The notes beneath the pieces were generated by a model that had not been told where the DNA came from, did no database searches, and saw nothing but the letters and a program-made list of their open reading frames with translations. Below are positions 8,729 to 18,444 of a DNA stretch of 64,000 nucleotides, one piece after another. The DNA lies in assembly GCF_000173735.1 (NCBI RefSeq), contig NZ_ACCB01000006.1:1-64000 (forward strand). Reading direction: 5' to 3'. Source of the stretch: Yersinia aldovae ATCC 35236 (GTDB taxonomy: Bacteria; Pseudomonadota; Gammaproteobacteria; Enterobacterales; Enterobacteriaceae). The number at the start of each line of letters is the position of its first letter. Position 1 is the stretch's first letter. Position numbers and translations under genes: made by a program.

Positions 8729-10418
8729 ATGAACATTAATAACCCGAATCCTGACAATCATACTCACCCTCTGGCTAATCAACTTGTCCGTAACCGTCTG
8801 GGTCAATGGCCTCATACCCCGGGTACTGAAACGACGTTGACAGTTAAATTTCTGTCCGCAGGCAAGGACCCGATGAATATCTGGCCCGAAGTAGAGAATC
8901 CAGGTCCTTTTACATCAGAAGAAATCCGCCTAACAAAAGCCGCGCTGAAAACCATTGAAGAAACAATAAATCTACGTTTCATTTTCGTTGAGGAAGGCCC
9001 TGCTCAAATCACATTTGGACAGTTTCAGCAGCTCACAAAAAAACAAACGCGCTTTAGCAGTCTCAGCGGCTATGCCGACCTCTATAGTGCGAATCCCAGC
9101 TTACATGGCTCGGATTACAAGAACGATGGCACTACCATCAATAGCGGTGATTTTTCAGGGCCGATACCTGTCTGGATAAGGTCTTCAGCCGCATTAGGAA
9201 TAGAAAACTTACAAAAAAAACATTGCCCACGAGCTAGGCCATGCTTTGGGATTAGCACACCTGCCGCCATCACAAACAAATATTGACGGAAGTATTATGG
9301 GAGGGACCATGCTCCGTGAAGGCGCGTTCAATCAGCCCAATAATGGCTTTGGCGATGCGGACCTATTGGCTCTCAGAGAGATATATTCATCGGATCAAAA
9401 CAAGCCGGTTGACCTCTATCACCGTGGCGCAGTGTACTATGATGAATCTTATGGTCACGCAAGTGTGACTCCGGCGGGAAGTGCGCAGTTTGGCACTAAA
9501 AATGTTAATAAAGAAAACCAAGTCATTCGGTTACGTAAGGGGATCACGCCAGATAACCTGCGCGTTGAATTGCAGACATCAACGCAAGCCATAAAACTGA
9601 TATTTACCGATAATCCTGACGCCAGCTTAATAATAAACCCACTATCAGAACCTCTTATTCCCAATGGGGATATGGATTCGCGATTTAAAAGAATAAGATT
9701 AGCAAACAAACAAACGCTATTAATCGACGATCAACTGTATCACACGTTGAAAACAGGGAGGCAACCACAGTGGCAAGAAGCGCCTTCGCTGGCTAAGCAG
9801 ACACAATTACAGCCAGATAGTCACGCAGGGTTAAGCGGTTATGAATTTTCTCTAACCGACAATCCAAAGGTTTCTGTTATTAACAATTTCAGTCTTAAAA
9901 ACGATAGGCTGGCATTGCCTGAGTTAAAAGGACGTAAACTTCATATTTTGGAGAAAGGAAATAAACACCCACGCTCTCTGCGCAATGAAAACCACGTTAT
10001 TTTTCGACAAAGAGAACTGATATCTTTAAATACCGAATATAACCTTAGCAAGATGGAGTTTGTATTAATTAATTTTGATAACAAAGGTTCCCCATCCAAG
10101 GTGTTTATTAATGTTGATCTTGGGGGGGAGTTTCCTGGTGAGTTGTATATGAGATTGCTTAGACAGGGCCATTTTTTCCTGAAACGCGAGGAGCTCCAGG
10201 AAATTTACGCCGGTTTGGGCGATTTGAACATGGAGATTCAAGAACCTGTAACCCAGCAGGTGATACCCTTACCAAGCGACGATATCCAAGCCTTATCGAC
10301 GGCTATTTCCTCATTTCCACCGCCTCAATCTGAGGCCCAGAGTTTGCTGACCGACCAGCTTGTCGCGCTGGCAAACAATCGCTATCAAACAACATTTCCT
10401 GATACTCAGCCAAGGTGA
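8729..10418 (+). pseudogene. Metzincin zinc metalloprotease, frameshifted in an A8 run next to the zinc motif
   Basis: Two overlapping reading frames together encode one protein. The first (start ATG 8729, ribosome site AGGAAG) runs to 9286; the second runs on to 10418. Removing one A from the eight-A run at 9213-9220 joins them into 562 residues, and the junction then reads N-I-A followed by the extended zinc motif HELGHALGLAH (9228-9260, restored residues 167-177). A Met-turn-like SIMGG lies near restored residue 187. HExxHxxGxxH plus a Met-turn defines the metzincins, which include serralysin-type (M10) secreted proteases. I see no RTX calcium repeats and no classical signal peptide; the long C-terminal part is unrecognised. 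As read, the first product stops without the zinc ligands, so no active enzyme is made unless slippage restores the frame. Confidence 0.75.
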
Positions 10419-11003
10419 TCGCCAACGGTGGTAACTGACGTTAAAATTAGGGGCTATTTTAACTTTTTGCTACAGCCCCCAATAGGGTTTTTGGTGGGCT
10501 GATAACATGGCTATCATATGATCTGCCACACGAGTCTTTTCTTAGGCAAAAAATTTACATAATTATCTAACATTGCGTTCAATTAACCTGTCACCCCGCT
10601 CGCCTCTGTGGTTAACATCTTCCTTAATTTTGGATAATTTCAGATTTTTTCCTATAAGCACAACATTGGGTTGCTTATTCACATTGATATAACGACATTA
10701 TCTATTTATGAAACAAATAGCAGGATATATCACTAAATAAAATTCGCCACACTTCCAATCAAAACAAAAATTCGCCAAACCACGAAAACATAAACGTTAA
10801 TACTGCATAACATTTGTAACATGGCGATATCGGCCTGCCTTGGTTATATGTAACGACGTATTACAAAACACTTGTCACGCTGACAAAGATAGTGAACATT
10901 AACCGCCGCCAATCATCTTATAACAATGCAAAAGGATGCCATTCGCGCATTCACTTTTGTCTCTCCTGTCATTTATGACCGGTAGTGAAAAACAGAGGTC
11001 CCT
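10419..11003. other. Gap between the metalloprotease and dtpA
   Basis: No gene is seen. Near its left end a six-base stem (GGGGCT at 10450 with AGCCCC near 10475) could be a weak terminator for the protease gene. The rest is AT-rich and should hold the dtpA promoter; an AGAGG ribosome site lies at 10994-10998. Confidence 0.4.
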
Positions 11004-12530
11004 GTGTCAACAGCAAACAACAATCAACAACCGCCTCACGGTGAGCAACTTGAAAGCATCAGTATGAATGCGTTCAAACAACCAAAAGCGTTCTACCTTA
11101 TCTTCTCTATCGAGCTTTGGGAGCGCTTTGGTTATTACGGCCTGCAAGGGATCATGGCCGTCTATCTGGTAAAAATGCTCGGGATGAGCGAAGCCGATTC
11201 AATCACCTTATTCTCCTCCTTCAGCGCCCTGGTTTATGGCTTTGTTGCCATCGGCGGGTGGTTAGGGGATAAAGTGCTCGGCGCAAAACGTGTCATCGTA
11301 CTCGGCGCGTTAACGCTGGCGGCGGGTTACGCCATGATAGCCTACTCCGGTCATGATATTTTCTGGGTTTATCTGGGTATGGCGACTATCGCCGTCGGTA
11401 ATGGTTTGTTCAAAGCCAACCCCTCTTCCCTGCTGTCAACGTGTTATAACAAAGACGATCCGCGTTTGGACGGTGCATTCACCATGTACTATATGTCCGT
11501 CAATATCGGTTCGTTCTTCTCTATGCTGGCAACCCCGTGGTTAGCGGCCAAATATGGCTGGAGTGTGGCATTCTCCCTTAGCGTGGTGGGGATGCTAATC
11601 ACGTTAGTCAACTTCTGGTTCTGCCGCAAATGGGTAAAAAACCAAGGTTCCAAACCTGACTTCGCACCATTACAGTTTAAAAAATTGCTGATGGTTCTGG
11701 TCGGCGTCGTGGCACTGGTCACGTTGTCGAGCTGGTTGCTGCACAATCAGATAGTGGCCCGCTGGGCATTGGCGCTGGTTTCTCTGGGTATTATCTTCAT
11801 CTTTGCTAAAGAGACATTTTCTCTGCATGGCACTGCCCGCCGCCGAATGATTGTTGCATTCTTACTGATGTTGGAAGCGGTAGTATTCTTCGTGTTGTAC
11901 AGCCAAATGCCGACTTCACTGAACTTCTTCGCTATCCATAACGTAGAACACTCCATCTTTGGCATTGCATTCGAACCAGAGCAATATCAGGCACTGAATC
12001 CATTCTGGATTATGGTTGCCAGCCCGATACTGGCTGCCATCTATAACAAGATGGGTGACCGCCTGCCAATGCCGCACAAATTTGCCTTCGGCATGGTTCT
12101 TTGCTCCGCGGCATTCCTGGTATTACCGTGGGGGGCAAGTTTCGCCAACGAACACGGTATCGTTTCGGTTAATTGGTTGATCTTGAGCTATGCGTTACAA
12201 AGTATCGGTGAGTTGATGATTTCGGGTCTGGGACTGGCAATGGTTGCTCAGTTAGTACCTCAGCGTCTGATGGGCTTTATCATGGGGTCATGGTTCCTGA
12301 CTACCGCAGCGGCAGCGTTGATCGCCGGTAAAGTTGCGGCATTAACCGCCGTACCCAGTGATATCACTGATGCACATGCGTCATTAGCAATCTATAGCCA
12401 TGTCTTTATGCAGATTGGGATCGTTACTGCCATTATCTCTGTATTAATGATGCTAATAGCACCAAAACTGTATCGTATGACATTGGCACCCAACGATCAC
12501 AAAGATATCACCCCCGTAACTACCGCCTAA
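11004..12530 (+). CDS. dtpA: Proton-coupled di-/tripeptide transporter DtpA (TppB)
   Basis: DtpA is an inner-membrane symporter of the POT/PTR family that imports di- and tripeptides with protons. Its 508 residues contain many hydrophobic helices and the family's proton-coupling motif ExxERFG ([10 protein letters not shown], residues 37-46). The family block [15 protein letters not shown] is also present. Translation starts at GTG 11004, with AGAGG six bases upstream. In E. coli dtpA lies next to gstA; here three extra genes separate them. A terminator follows directly. Confidence 0.94.
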   Translation: MSTANNNQQPPHGEQLESISMNAFKQPKAFYLIFSIELWERFGYYGLQGIMAVYLVKMLGMSEADSITLFSSFSALVYGFVAIGGWLGDKVLGAKRVIVLGALTLAAGYAMIAYSGHDIFWVYLGMATIAVGNGLFKANPSSLLSTCYNKDDPRLDGAFTMYYMSVNIGSFFSMLATPWLAAKYGWSVAFSLSVVGMLITLVNFWFCRKWVKNQGSKPDFAPLQFKKLLMVLVGVVALVTLSSWLLHNQIVARWALALVSLGIIFIFAKETFSLHGTARRRMIVAFLLMLEAVVFFVLYSQMPTSLNFFAIHNVEHSIFGIAFEPEQYQALNPFWIMVASPILAAIYNKMGDRLPMPHKFAFGMVLCSAAFLVLPWGASFANEHGIVSVNWLILSYALQSIGELMISGLGLAMVAQLVPQRLMGFIMGSWFLTTAAAALIAGKVAALTAVPSDITDAHASLAIYSHVFMQIGIVTAIISVLMMLIAPKLYRMTLAPNDHKDITPVTTA

Positions 12531-12549
12531 TTAGCGGCTGAGTTGAAAG

Positions 12550-12573
12550 CGCCCTTTCGAGGGCGTTTTTTTT
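12550..12573 (+). terminator. Rho-independent terminator of dtpA
   Basis: CGCCCTTTCGAGGGCG forms a six-base-pair GC stem with a small loop, followed by eight T residues. The T tract runs up to the stop codon of the convergent VOC pseudogene. Confidence 0.88.
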
Positions 12574-12949
12574 CAAATGAAACCCGGCAAGATTGATTTA
12601 TCAGACCATACCGCTAACTGATAACCGTCTGGATCGGTAAAGTGGAAACGACGCCCTCCAGGGAAAGAGAACGTCGGCAGCACAATGGTAGCACCCGCCT
12701 GTTCCAGCCGTTGCTGTGTTTGCTCCAAATCATCCGCATACAAAATAATTAGCGGCCCGCCGTTGGGGTGAATCTCACTCACCTGGCTGAAACCGCCCGT
12801 CAATCGGCCATCAGTAAACTCACAATACTCCGCCCCATAATCGGTAAAACACCAGTTAAAACGGCACCATAAAACGCTTTCGAACGCGCAATATCGCTGA
12901 CAGCAAACTCGATATTATCGATCTGACGATCACTCCCCTGAACACCCAT
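12573..12949 (-). pseudogene. VOC/glyoxalase-fold protein, frameshifted
   Basis: The N-terminal part starts at an ATG at 12949 and encodes QIDNIEFAVSDIARSKAFYGAV, the classic first strand-helix of a glyoxalase/VOC (vicinal oxygen chelate) domain. The C-terminal part (up to 12803) encodes GGPLIILYADDLEQTQQRLE and FHFTDPDGYQLAVW, the matching end of the same domain. They are out of frame. Adding one T to the four-T run (plus-strand A run 12858-12861) restores a 125-residue protein of normal VOC length, reading AVFNWCFTDYGAEYCEF at the junction. Function is unknown, as VOC proteins cover many activities. It converges on dtpA. Confidence 0.75.
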
Positions 12950-13172
12950 TGCGTGCTCCTATATATATTAATTAAGTCACTTGCTTATCATAAACATTTA
13001 CTCACGTTCAGGGTATCACTCACTTTATCAGTGATACTTTCATCACATTATTAGCGCGCAAAAAATAAACTATACTGAGATCAGAACGCAGTATGTTAAT
13101 TCGCATCCTGATGAACTATGAGGGTGTAATCCGTCCGTTATTGACGGTCAGTCGCGGGTTAAGAGGTGGCTT

Positions 13173-13763
13173 ATGATCAACCATGTTTGGGGACTGCTGA
13201 CACATCCGAGCCAAGAACTGCAACAAATCAAACGTGAAGGTGAAAGTATTCAGCACCTCTATGCACATCACGTCCTGCTGCTGGCCGCCATTCCAGTGAT
13301 TTGCGCATTTATCGGTACAACGCAGGTAGGTTGGAACTTTGGTGAAGGCCGGGTAATCAAACTAGCCCCCATGACCGCACTCTACTGTGCAATTATTTTT
13401 TATATTTTAATACTGGCTGCCGTGGCCCTAATGGGGCGGGTAATTTACTGGATGGCCCGCCGCTATGAAAACCGCCCCAGTTGGCAAAGTTGCACCCGAT
13501 TTGCCGGTTATGCCGCCACACCCATGTTTCTGGGCGGCGTTGTCGCACTCTACCCGATGATCTGGCTGTGCTTACTGGTCGGGATTGTCGCACTGTGCTA
13601 TACCGGTTATTTGATGTATTTAGGTATCCCAACATTCCTAAATATCGATAGGCAGGAGGGATTTATCTTTTCCGGGTCTACTTTTGCTATTGGTGTCTTG
13701 GTGCTGGAATTCCTCCTCGGCCTGACTGTGCTATTGTGGGGCTATGGTGTGCGATTATTGTGA
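13173..13763 (+). CDS. yohC: Yip1-family inner membrane protein YohC
   Basis: This 196-residue membrane protein closely follows E. coli YohC, with near-identical blocks such as AAIPVICAFIGTTQVGWNFG, GYLMYLGIPTFLNI and FAIGVLVLEFLLGLTVLLWGYG. It belongs to the Yip1 superfamily and has about five membrane helices. Its role is not established. The ATG at 13173 follows AGAGGTGG. Its stop overlaps a possible GTG start of a further small frame. In E. coli yohC is not in the dtpA-gstA region, so its position here is a rearrangement. Confidence 0.9.
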   Translation: MINHVWGLLTHPSQELQQIKREGESIQHLYAHHVLLLAAIPVICAFIGTTQVGWNFGEGRVIKLAPMTALYCAIIFYILILAAVALMGRVIYWMARRYENRPSWQSCTRFAGYAATPMFLGGVVALYPMIWLCLLVGIVALCYTGYLMYLGIPTFLNIDRQEGFIFSGSTFAIGVLVLEFLLGLTVLLWGYGVRLL

Positions 13764-13894
13764 CGCCATTAGCTTATCTGCTCTTTCTGCACGCCGCTCT
13801 CGTGGTCATTTACCAGGAGCGGCTGCGCTTACTGGGTTCAATCGCGGTTTATTATCGCAACACCGAGCCATTAACAGGCTTTTATGGTGATTAA
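13760..13894 (+). CDS. Possible 44-residue membrane-tethered small protein
   Basis: A frame starts at a GTG that overlaps the yohC stop codon (GTGA arrangement) and encodes 44 residues: a hydrophobic start (PLAYLLFLHAALVVIY) followed by a basic, tyrosine-rich tail (GSIAVYYRNTEPLTGFYGD). A stop/start overlap of this kind is typical of translationally coupled genes. I do not recognise the sequence, and a chance frame of this size is easy to find, so this is a weak candidate. Confidence 0.3.
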   Translation: MTPLAYLLFLHAALVVIYQERLRLLGSIAVYYRNTEPLTGFYGD

Positions 13895-14003
13895 TGTCGT
13901 CTGGATCGCAATCTCTTACATATCCACTTAAGATAAAGTTGTACACTGAGTAGGACTGAGGCAAACAAGGCGAAAAAAATAGAAAAAGCTGACATTAAAA
14001 GAT

Positions 14004-14243
14004 ATGACCGAAAGTGAGCAACGTGACGTCAAAACCCAACTCGACAGAGCAAGAATTAATTTAGGACGTGCATTAACCAACTCAGAACAAAATAAAGTCA
14101 AAGACGAAGCAATAGAAAAAGTCATGAACGCCCGTGAACAAATCGCCAAGTTAACCCGCGTTGAGAAAAAAACTAAAAAAACGGCCCCAAGTATGACGAC
14201 TTTTAGCTGGTCAGCCTCGATCAGCACACGCCCACCACGGTAA
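14004..14243 (+). CDS. yjbD: DUF3811 protein, YjbD-like
   Basis: The product resembles E. coli YjbD: MTESEQRDVKTQLDRARINLG here against MTEREQRELKTLLDRARIAHG, RALTNSE in both, and a C-terminus FSWSAS...TR. It is small, highly charged, and of unknown function. Homology seems to begin before the ATG: the preceding in-frame codons read KLTLKD, like the RITQKE of E. coli, but an in-frame TAG at 13980 and no usual start codon lie upstream. Either translation starts at 14004 (79 residues) or the true N-terminus is damaged. No strong ribosome site is seen. Confidence 0.7.
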   Translation: MTESEQRDVKTQLDRARINLGRALTNSEQNKVKDEAIEKVMNAREQIAKLTRVEKKTKKTAPSMTTFSWSASISTRPPR

Positions 14244-14465
14244 TCACTTTCTACTGCCAGATAATAACTGTCATAGAAATCCCTACAGCGGAGGCCAATG
14301 CCTTCGTTGTAGGGTAATTAGCAAAATTGAATAAACTAATACAGCTAAAACCAGCAAAATACCCATCCTCGCACAATTATATTACGTCACTAGCTGCATT
14401 TTCCTCTTGTCTGCCTTAGGATTAAGGAAGCTTTTTTCTTTCAGTGCTCTATTAAGGAGTTTGCG

Positions 14466-15074
14466 ATGAAACTGTTCTATAAACCCAATGCCTGTTCTCT
14501 GTCTCCCCATATTATATTACGTGAAGCAGGGTTAGACTTCAGTATTGAAAGCGTTGACCTGGCCAGTAAAATTACTGAGACGGGTAAAAACTATTTGAGC
14601 ATCAACCCTAAAGGGCAAGTTCCCGCATTGGTACTTGATGACGGCAGTTTACTGACCGAAGGTGTTGCTATCGTGCAATATCTGGCAGACATTGTGCCAG
14701 ATCGCCATTTGATCGCACCATCGGGCACCCTTGCTCGCTACCATGCCATTGAATGGTTAAACTTCGTTGCCACTGAATTACACAAAGGCTTCAGCCCGCT
14801 GTTTAACCCGAAAACACCTGAAGAATATAAAATCATTGCGCGTGAACGCCTGAATAATCAATTCAGCTATGTTGACAGTGTATTAGCACAGCATGATTAT
14901 CTGTTGGGCAAAAAATTCAGTGTGGCTGATGCTTATTTATTTACCGTAACTCGTTGGGCCACAGCACTTAATGTTGAAATAACAGCACGCAGCCATTTAG
15001 ATCAATATATGGTACGTGTTGCTGAACGCCCGGCAGTTAAAGCCGCGCTAGCCGCAGAAGAGATAAAAAAATAA
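14466..15074 (+). CDS. gstA: Glutathione S-transferase GstA
   Basis: GstA is a beta-class glutathione S-transferase of 202 residues. It conjugates glutathione to electrophiles in the cytoplasm and binds glutathione through a cysteine. The N-terminal thioredoxin-like domain begins MKLFYKPNACSLSPHI, with the class-specific Cys10, and contains the cis-proline block KGQVPALVLDDG. The helical C-terminal domain contains ELHKGFSPLF, including the conserved histidine near 106, and FSVADAYLFTV. The ATG follows AAGGAG. In E. coli gstA lies between dtpA and pdxY. Confidence 0.94.
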   Translation: MKLFYKPNACSLSPHIILREAGLDFSIESVDLASKITETGKNYLSINPKGQVPALVLDDGSLLTEGVAIVQYLADIVPDRHLIAPSGTLARYHAIEWLNFVATELHKGFSPLFNPKTPEEYKIIARERLNNQFSYVDSVLAQHDYLLGKKFSVADAYLFTVTRWATALNVEITARSHLDQYMVRVAERPAVKAALAAEEIKK

Positions 15075-15085
15075 GATTGATTATA

Positions 15086-15106
15086 GTGCCCCCTCAATAG
15101 GGGCAC
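15086..15106 (+). terminator. Hairpin after gstA, probable terminator
   Basis: GTGCCCC and GGGGCAC form a seven-base-pair stem with loop CTCAATA, 11 bases after the gstA stop. The T tract is poor (TGTT), so termination may be partial; it also stands between gstA and the convergent pdxY. Confidence 0.55.
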
Positions 15107-15110
15107 TGTT

Positions 15111-15168
15111 AAGCCAGTTGGGGTAAATGCACGCAGCTACCCTCTGGCGCTTCAAGTACGAAGGGGAT
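15111..15168. repeat. Half ERIC element overlapping the 3' end of pdxY
   Basis: GGGGTAAATGCACGCAGC and GCTTCAAGTACGAAGGGGAT match the right half of ERIC elements seen elsewhere in the window. The left half is missing. The repeat covers the pdxY stop codon and its last codons. Confidence 0.7.
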
Positions 15169-16018
15169 TGGCAATAAAATGGCTGGCAGGATTAACAATG
15201 GCATCCTGAGCCGCCACAATCTGAAGTTCATACTCACCCATCTCTTGGGTTTTCAGCATCACTTCATACACCGCAGCCGTGACATGCTCAAGCGCTTTAT
15301 CCAATGGCTCGCCCTTTAGCAAATTCACCAGCAATAAACCACTGGTGAGATCACCAACACCAACCGGTTGACGCGCACCAAAATCCACCAGCGGGCGGCT
15401 AATGTGCCAGGCCTCATCAGCGGTAACCAATAACATTTCAAAGCAATCGGCGTGATAACCGGCGCGGCTCAAATGCTTAACCAGCACGACTTTCGGCCCT
15501 TTGGCACAAAGCTCACGAGCGACCTTAACCGCCTGCTCGACATTCACCACCCGCCCACCGCTGAGTTGCTCCAGTTCAAGCAAGTTAGGTGCAATGATAT
15601 CACTGGCCGGCAGTGCTTCCTGGCAGAAAAACTCCGCCACACCTGGCGCGACGATACAGCCCTTTTCAGGGTGCCCCATCACCGGATCGCAAAAATACCA
15701 GGCATTGGGATTAGCTTGTTTAACCCGCGCCACCGCGGCCAGTATATGACCACCTTGTTCAGGTGAACCGATATAACCACTTAGCACCGCATCACAATCT
15801 TTCAACCGGTCGATATCGGCAATGCCTTGCACGATTTCAGTCAAATGGCTGGCGGGCATTACACAACCGGCCCAGTGACCATATTGCGTATGATTGGAAA
15901 ACTGGACAGTATTCAGCGGCCAAACATTGACACCCATCCGGCGCATAGGAAATTCAGCGGCACTATTGCCAGCATGGCCAAAAACAACGTGAGACTGAAT
16001 CGAAAGTATATTTTTCAT
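15152..16018 (-). CDS. pdxY: Pyridoxal kinase PdxY
   Basis: PdxY phosphorylates pyridoxal to pyridoxal 5'-phosphate in the vitamin B6 salvage pathway. It is a ribokinase-fold enzyme of 288 residues. Strong family blocks are [37 protein letters not shown] and the catalytic-aspartate motif [13 protein letters not shown]. The last residues (NPLRT and stop) differ from E. coli and are encoded by an ERIC half-element, so an insertion has rewritten the C-terminus. It lies downstream of tyrS on the same strand, as in E. coli, where the two are co-transcribed. pdxH of the same pathway lies just beyond tyrS. Confidence 0.95.
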   Translation of the reverse strand: MKNILSIQSHVVFGHAGNSAAEFPMRRMGVNVWPLNTVQFSNHTQYGHWAGCVMPASHLTEIVQGIADIDRLKDCDAVLSGYIGSPEQGGHILAAVARVKQANPNAWYFCDPVMGHPEKGCIVAPGVAEFFCQEALPASDIIAPNLLELEQLSGGRVVNVEQAVKVARELCAKGPKVVLVKHLSRAGYHADCFEMLLVTADEAWHISRPLVDFGARQPVGVGDLTSGLLLVNLLKGEPLDKALEHVTAAVYEVMLKTQEMGEYELQIVAAQDAIVNPASHFIANPLRT

Positions 16019-16047
16019 TGGTACGGCCTAAAGTTAGCCCATAAAAA

Positions 16048-16100
16048 ATACCCGTCATCTTCCAAATTGCGCCTGCCTGCAAATTGAAATCCAGGGGTAT
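16048..16100. repeat. Short, internally deleted ERIC element between tyrS and pdxY
   Basis: ATACCCGTCATCTTCCAAATTG with GCCTGCCTGCAA is a typical ERIC end; it is joined directly to AATTGAAATCCAGGGGTAT, the inverted other end. The two ends can pair in the tyrS-pdxY transcript. Confidence 0.65.
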
Positions 16101-16155
16101 ATAACACATTAGCCAAAAAATAAGGGACATCTCTGCCCCTTATCTTATCTTTTTC

Positions 16156-17430
16156 TTATAGCCAGCTAATCAGGCAATAATGTTTTTTACCGCGACGCAG
16201 TAAGGTGTAGCGCCCAAACAGGCGATCAGCATCAGTAAAGATGTATTCAGGATCAGCCTGTTTCTCACCATTAAGCGCCACCGCATTAGAGCTAATCATG
16301 GTGCGTGCCTGCCCACGAGATGGCACCAGTTCAGCGTTAACCAGCGCCTGTTGCAAATCCGCATCACGGCTCAACTCAACGGTTGGCATACCGTCTTGCG
16401 CCAACTGTGCAAAATCAGCTTCCGTCATTTCATTCAAATCGCCAGAAAATAAACTGGCAGTGATACGTTTAGCGGCCGCCAGACCATCCACACCATGCAC
16501 CATACCGGTGACATTCTCGGCCAATACGTATTGTGCGCGAGGGGCTTTACCGCTGTTTTTATCTTCGTCTTCCAGTGCGTTAATCTCTTCCAGGCTCATG
16601 AAAGTAAAGAACTTCAGGAAGCGGTAAACGTCAGCATCGGCGGTATTGATCCAGAACTGGTAGAATTTGTATGGGCTGGTTTTCTTCGGATCAAGCCAGA
16701 CTGCGCCACCTTCGGTCTTACCGAACTTGGTGCCGTCAGCTTTGGTGATTAATGGCACGGTCAAGCCGTAAACCTGCTGTTGATGCAGACGGCGGGTCAA
16801 ATCAATACCTGAGGTAATATTACCCCATTGGTCAGATCCACCGATTTGCAGCGCCACACCGTGCGCTTTATTCAGGCAGGCAAAATCATACGCTTGCAAC
16901 AGATTGTAGGAAAATTCAGTGAATGAAATACCACTGTCATCACGATTCAGGCGCTGTTTTACCGCTTCTTTGTTAATCATCTGATTCACAGAGAAGTGTT
17001 TACCGATATCACGCAGGAAGGTCAGCACATTCATGCCACCAAACCAGTCGTAGTTATTGGCCGCAATCGCGCTATTGTCACCGCAGTCAAAATCGAGGAA
17101 AGGTGAAACCTGACGGCGGATCTTCTCAACCCATTCATTTACCGTATCTTCAGTATTTAGCTTACGTTCACTGGCTTTAAAGCTCGGATCACCAATCATA
17201 CCGGTGGCCCCGCCCACCAGAGCAACCGGGCGATGCCCTGCCAACTGGAAACGCTTTAGGCATAACAACGGAACCAGATGACCCAAATGCAAGCTGTCTG
17301 CGGTAGGATCGAAACCGCAATACAGTGAAATTGGCCCTTGCGCCAGTCTCTCTGCTAACGCGTCTTCATCCGTAACCTGGGCAACGAGGCCCCGCTCTTG
17401 CAATTGTTTAATCAGGTTGCTGCTGGTCAT
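16156..17430 (-). CDS. tyrS: Tyrosyl-tRNA synthetase
   Basis: TyrS attaches tyrosine to tRNA-Tyr. The 424-residue class I synthetase has the HIGH-type motif HLGH ([12 protein letters not shown]) and the KMSKS-type motif KFGKT, then a C-terminal S4 RNA-binding domain ([20 protein letters not shown]). The match to E. coli runs over the whole length. I chose the ATG at 17430 ([10 protein letters not shown]) because GGAG precedes it by seven bases and it aligns with the E. coli start; an ATG four codons upstream is less likely. A direct repeat of TTTTTACAAAAATT lies in the leader. Confidence 0.96.
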   Translation of the reverse strand: MTSSNLIKQLQERGLVAQVTDEDALAERLAQGPISLYCGFDPTADSLHLGHLVPLLCLKRFQLAGHRPVALVGGATGMIGDPSFKASERKLNTEDTVNEWVEKIRRQVSPFLDFDCGDNSAIAANNYDWFGGMNVLTFLRDIGKHFSVNQMINKEAVKQRLNRDDSGISFTEFSYNLLQAYDFACLNKAHGVALQIGGSDQWGNITSGIDLTRRLHQQQVYGLTVPLITKADGTKFGKTEGGAVWLDPKKTSPYKFYQFWINTADADVYRFLKFFTFMSLEEINALEDEDKNSGKAPRAQYVLAENVTGMVHGVDGLAAAKRITASLFSGDLNEMTEADFAQLAQDGMPTVELSRDADLQQALVNAELVPSRGQARTMISSNAVALNGEKQADPEYIFTDADRLFGRYTLLRRGKKHYCLISWL

Positions 17431-17499
17431 CAACGACTCCATTGTCTTTTACAAAAATTTGTTTTTTACAAAAATTGCCTTCTTTAGCATAAACAGGAT

Positions 17500-17645
17500 A
17501 TATACCTAAAGAACTTGGCATTGCAAGCAGGCGGCAAGCGAACAAATCCCGATAAGTCTATTCATTTTAAGGTCAATGACCTGTAAGTGACTTGGGTAAA
17601 TGAACGTGGCGAACACCCCTGCGGCTTCAAGTACGAAGGGTATAG
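17500..17645. repeat. ERIC element between pdxH and tyrS
   Basis: It has the ends TATACCTAAAGAACTTGGCA and GCGGCTTCAAGTACGAAGGG, an internal TTGCAAGCAGGCGGCAAGCG, and GTAAGTGACTTGGGTAAATG. These are the standard blocks of a full-length ERIC unit, slightly diverged in the centre. Confidence 0.8.
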
Positions 17646-17699
17646 AATAAAGCGCCCGCCCAACGAGCGCTAGGTTTAACCACAATTATTTCATCGTTC

Positions 17700-18353
17700 T
17701 CAAGGGGCTAAACGGTCAATTTCCCACCCATTGGCTTCCCGTTGATAAATAAAGCGGTCATGCAGACGGTGTTCGCCTCCTTGCCAGAACTCAACTGAAT
17801 CAAATTTCACGCGAAACCCGCCCCAAAAATTGGGTAATGGCACCTCGCCATGCTGGAACTTTTGCTTCAACTCCAGGAATTTACTTTCCAGTACGCCACG
17901 GGCCGAGATTCGAGTGGATTGCTGCGAAACCCAAGCCCCTATCTGGCTGTCTTTTGGACGGGAACTGAAATACTTCAGCACCTCTAGCGTAGAAAGTCGT
18001 TCAGCTTTGCCGAGAAAAATCACTTGCCGGTCTAACATATGCCAAGGGAATAGCAAACTGATATGGGGGTTTTCAGCCAGTTGCTGCGCTTTGCGGCTCC
18101 CCAAATTGGTATAGAACACCAACCCCTGCTCATCATAGTGTTTCAGCAGGACAATGCGCTGATAAGGCTGACCGCTGGCATCAACCGTGGCCACACACAT
18201 GGCTGTTGGGTCCGGCAAGCGTGCCTCACACGCCTGCTTTAGCCAACGCTCAAATAATTCCAATGGATTCTCGCTTAAATCACTGCGACGCAGACCACCA
18301 CGAATATATTCACGACGCAAATCCGCCACATCAAATTCATTACTCTCAGTCAT
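17700..18353 (-). CDS. pdxH: Pyridoxine/pyridoxamine 5'-phosphate oxidase
   Basis: PdxH is an FMN enzyme that oxidises pyridoxine or pyridoxamine phosphate to pyridoxal phosphate, the last step of B6 synthesis and salvage. The 217-residue protein matches E. coli throughout, including [34 protein letters not shown] and the C-terminal [13 protein letters not shown] and IDRLAP. The ATG at 18353 (MTESNEFD) gives the family length; an upstream ATG at 18392 would add 13 unrelated residues. It sits between mliC and tyrS, the same order as in E. coli. Confidence 0.95.
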   Translation of the reverse strand: MTESNEFDVADLRREYIRGGLRRSDLSENPLELFERWLKQACEARLPDPTAMCVATVDASGQPYQRIVLLKHYDEQGLVFYTNLGSRKAQQLAENPHISLLFPWHMLDRQVIFLGKAERLSTLEVLKYFSSRPKDSQIGAWVSQQSTRISARGVLESKFLELKQKFQHGEVPLPNFWGGFRVKFDSVEFWQGGEHRLHDRFIYQREANGWEIDRLAP

Positions 18354-18444
18354 ATAAGGCTCTATCCCGCGCAGGAAAACAGTGATTACCATTCTGCCCT
18401 TGCCGCAGTAGAATCACAATCATCCTACGCCAGCAATAGCCCTA

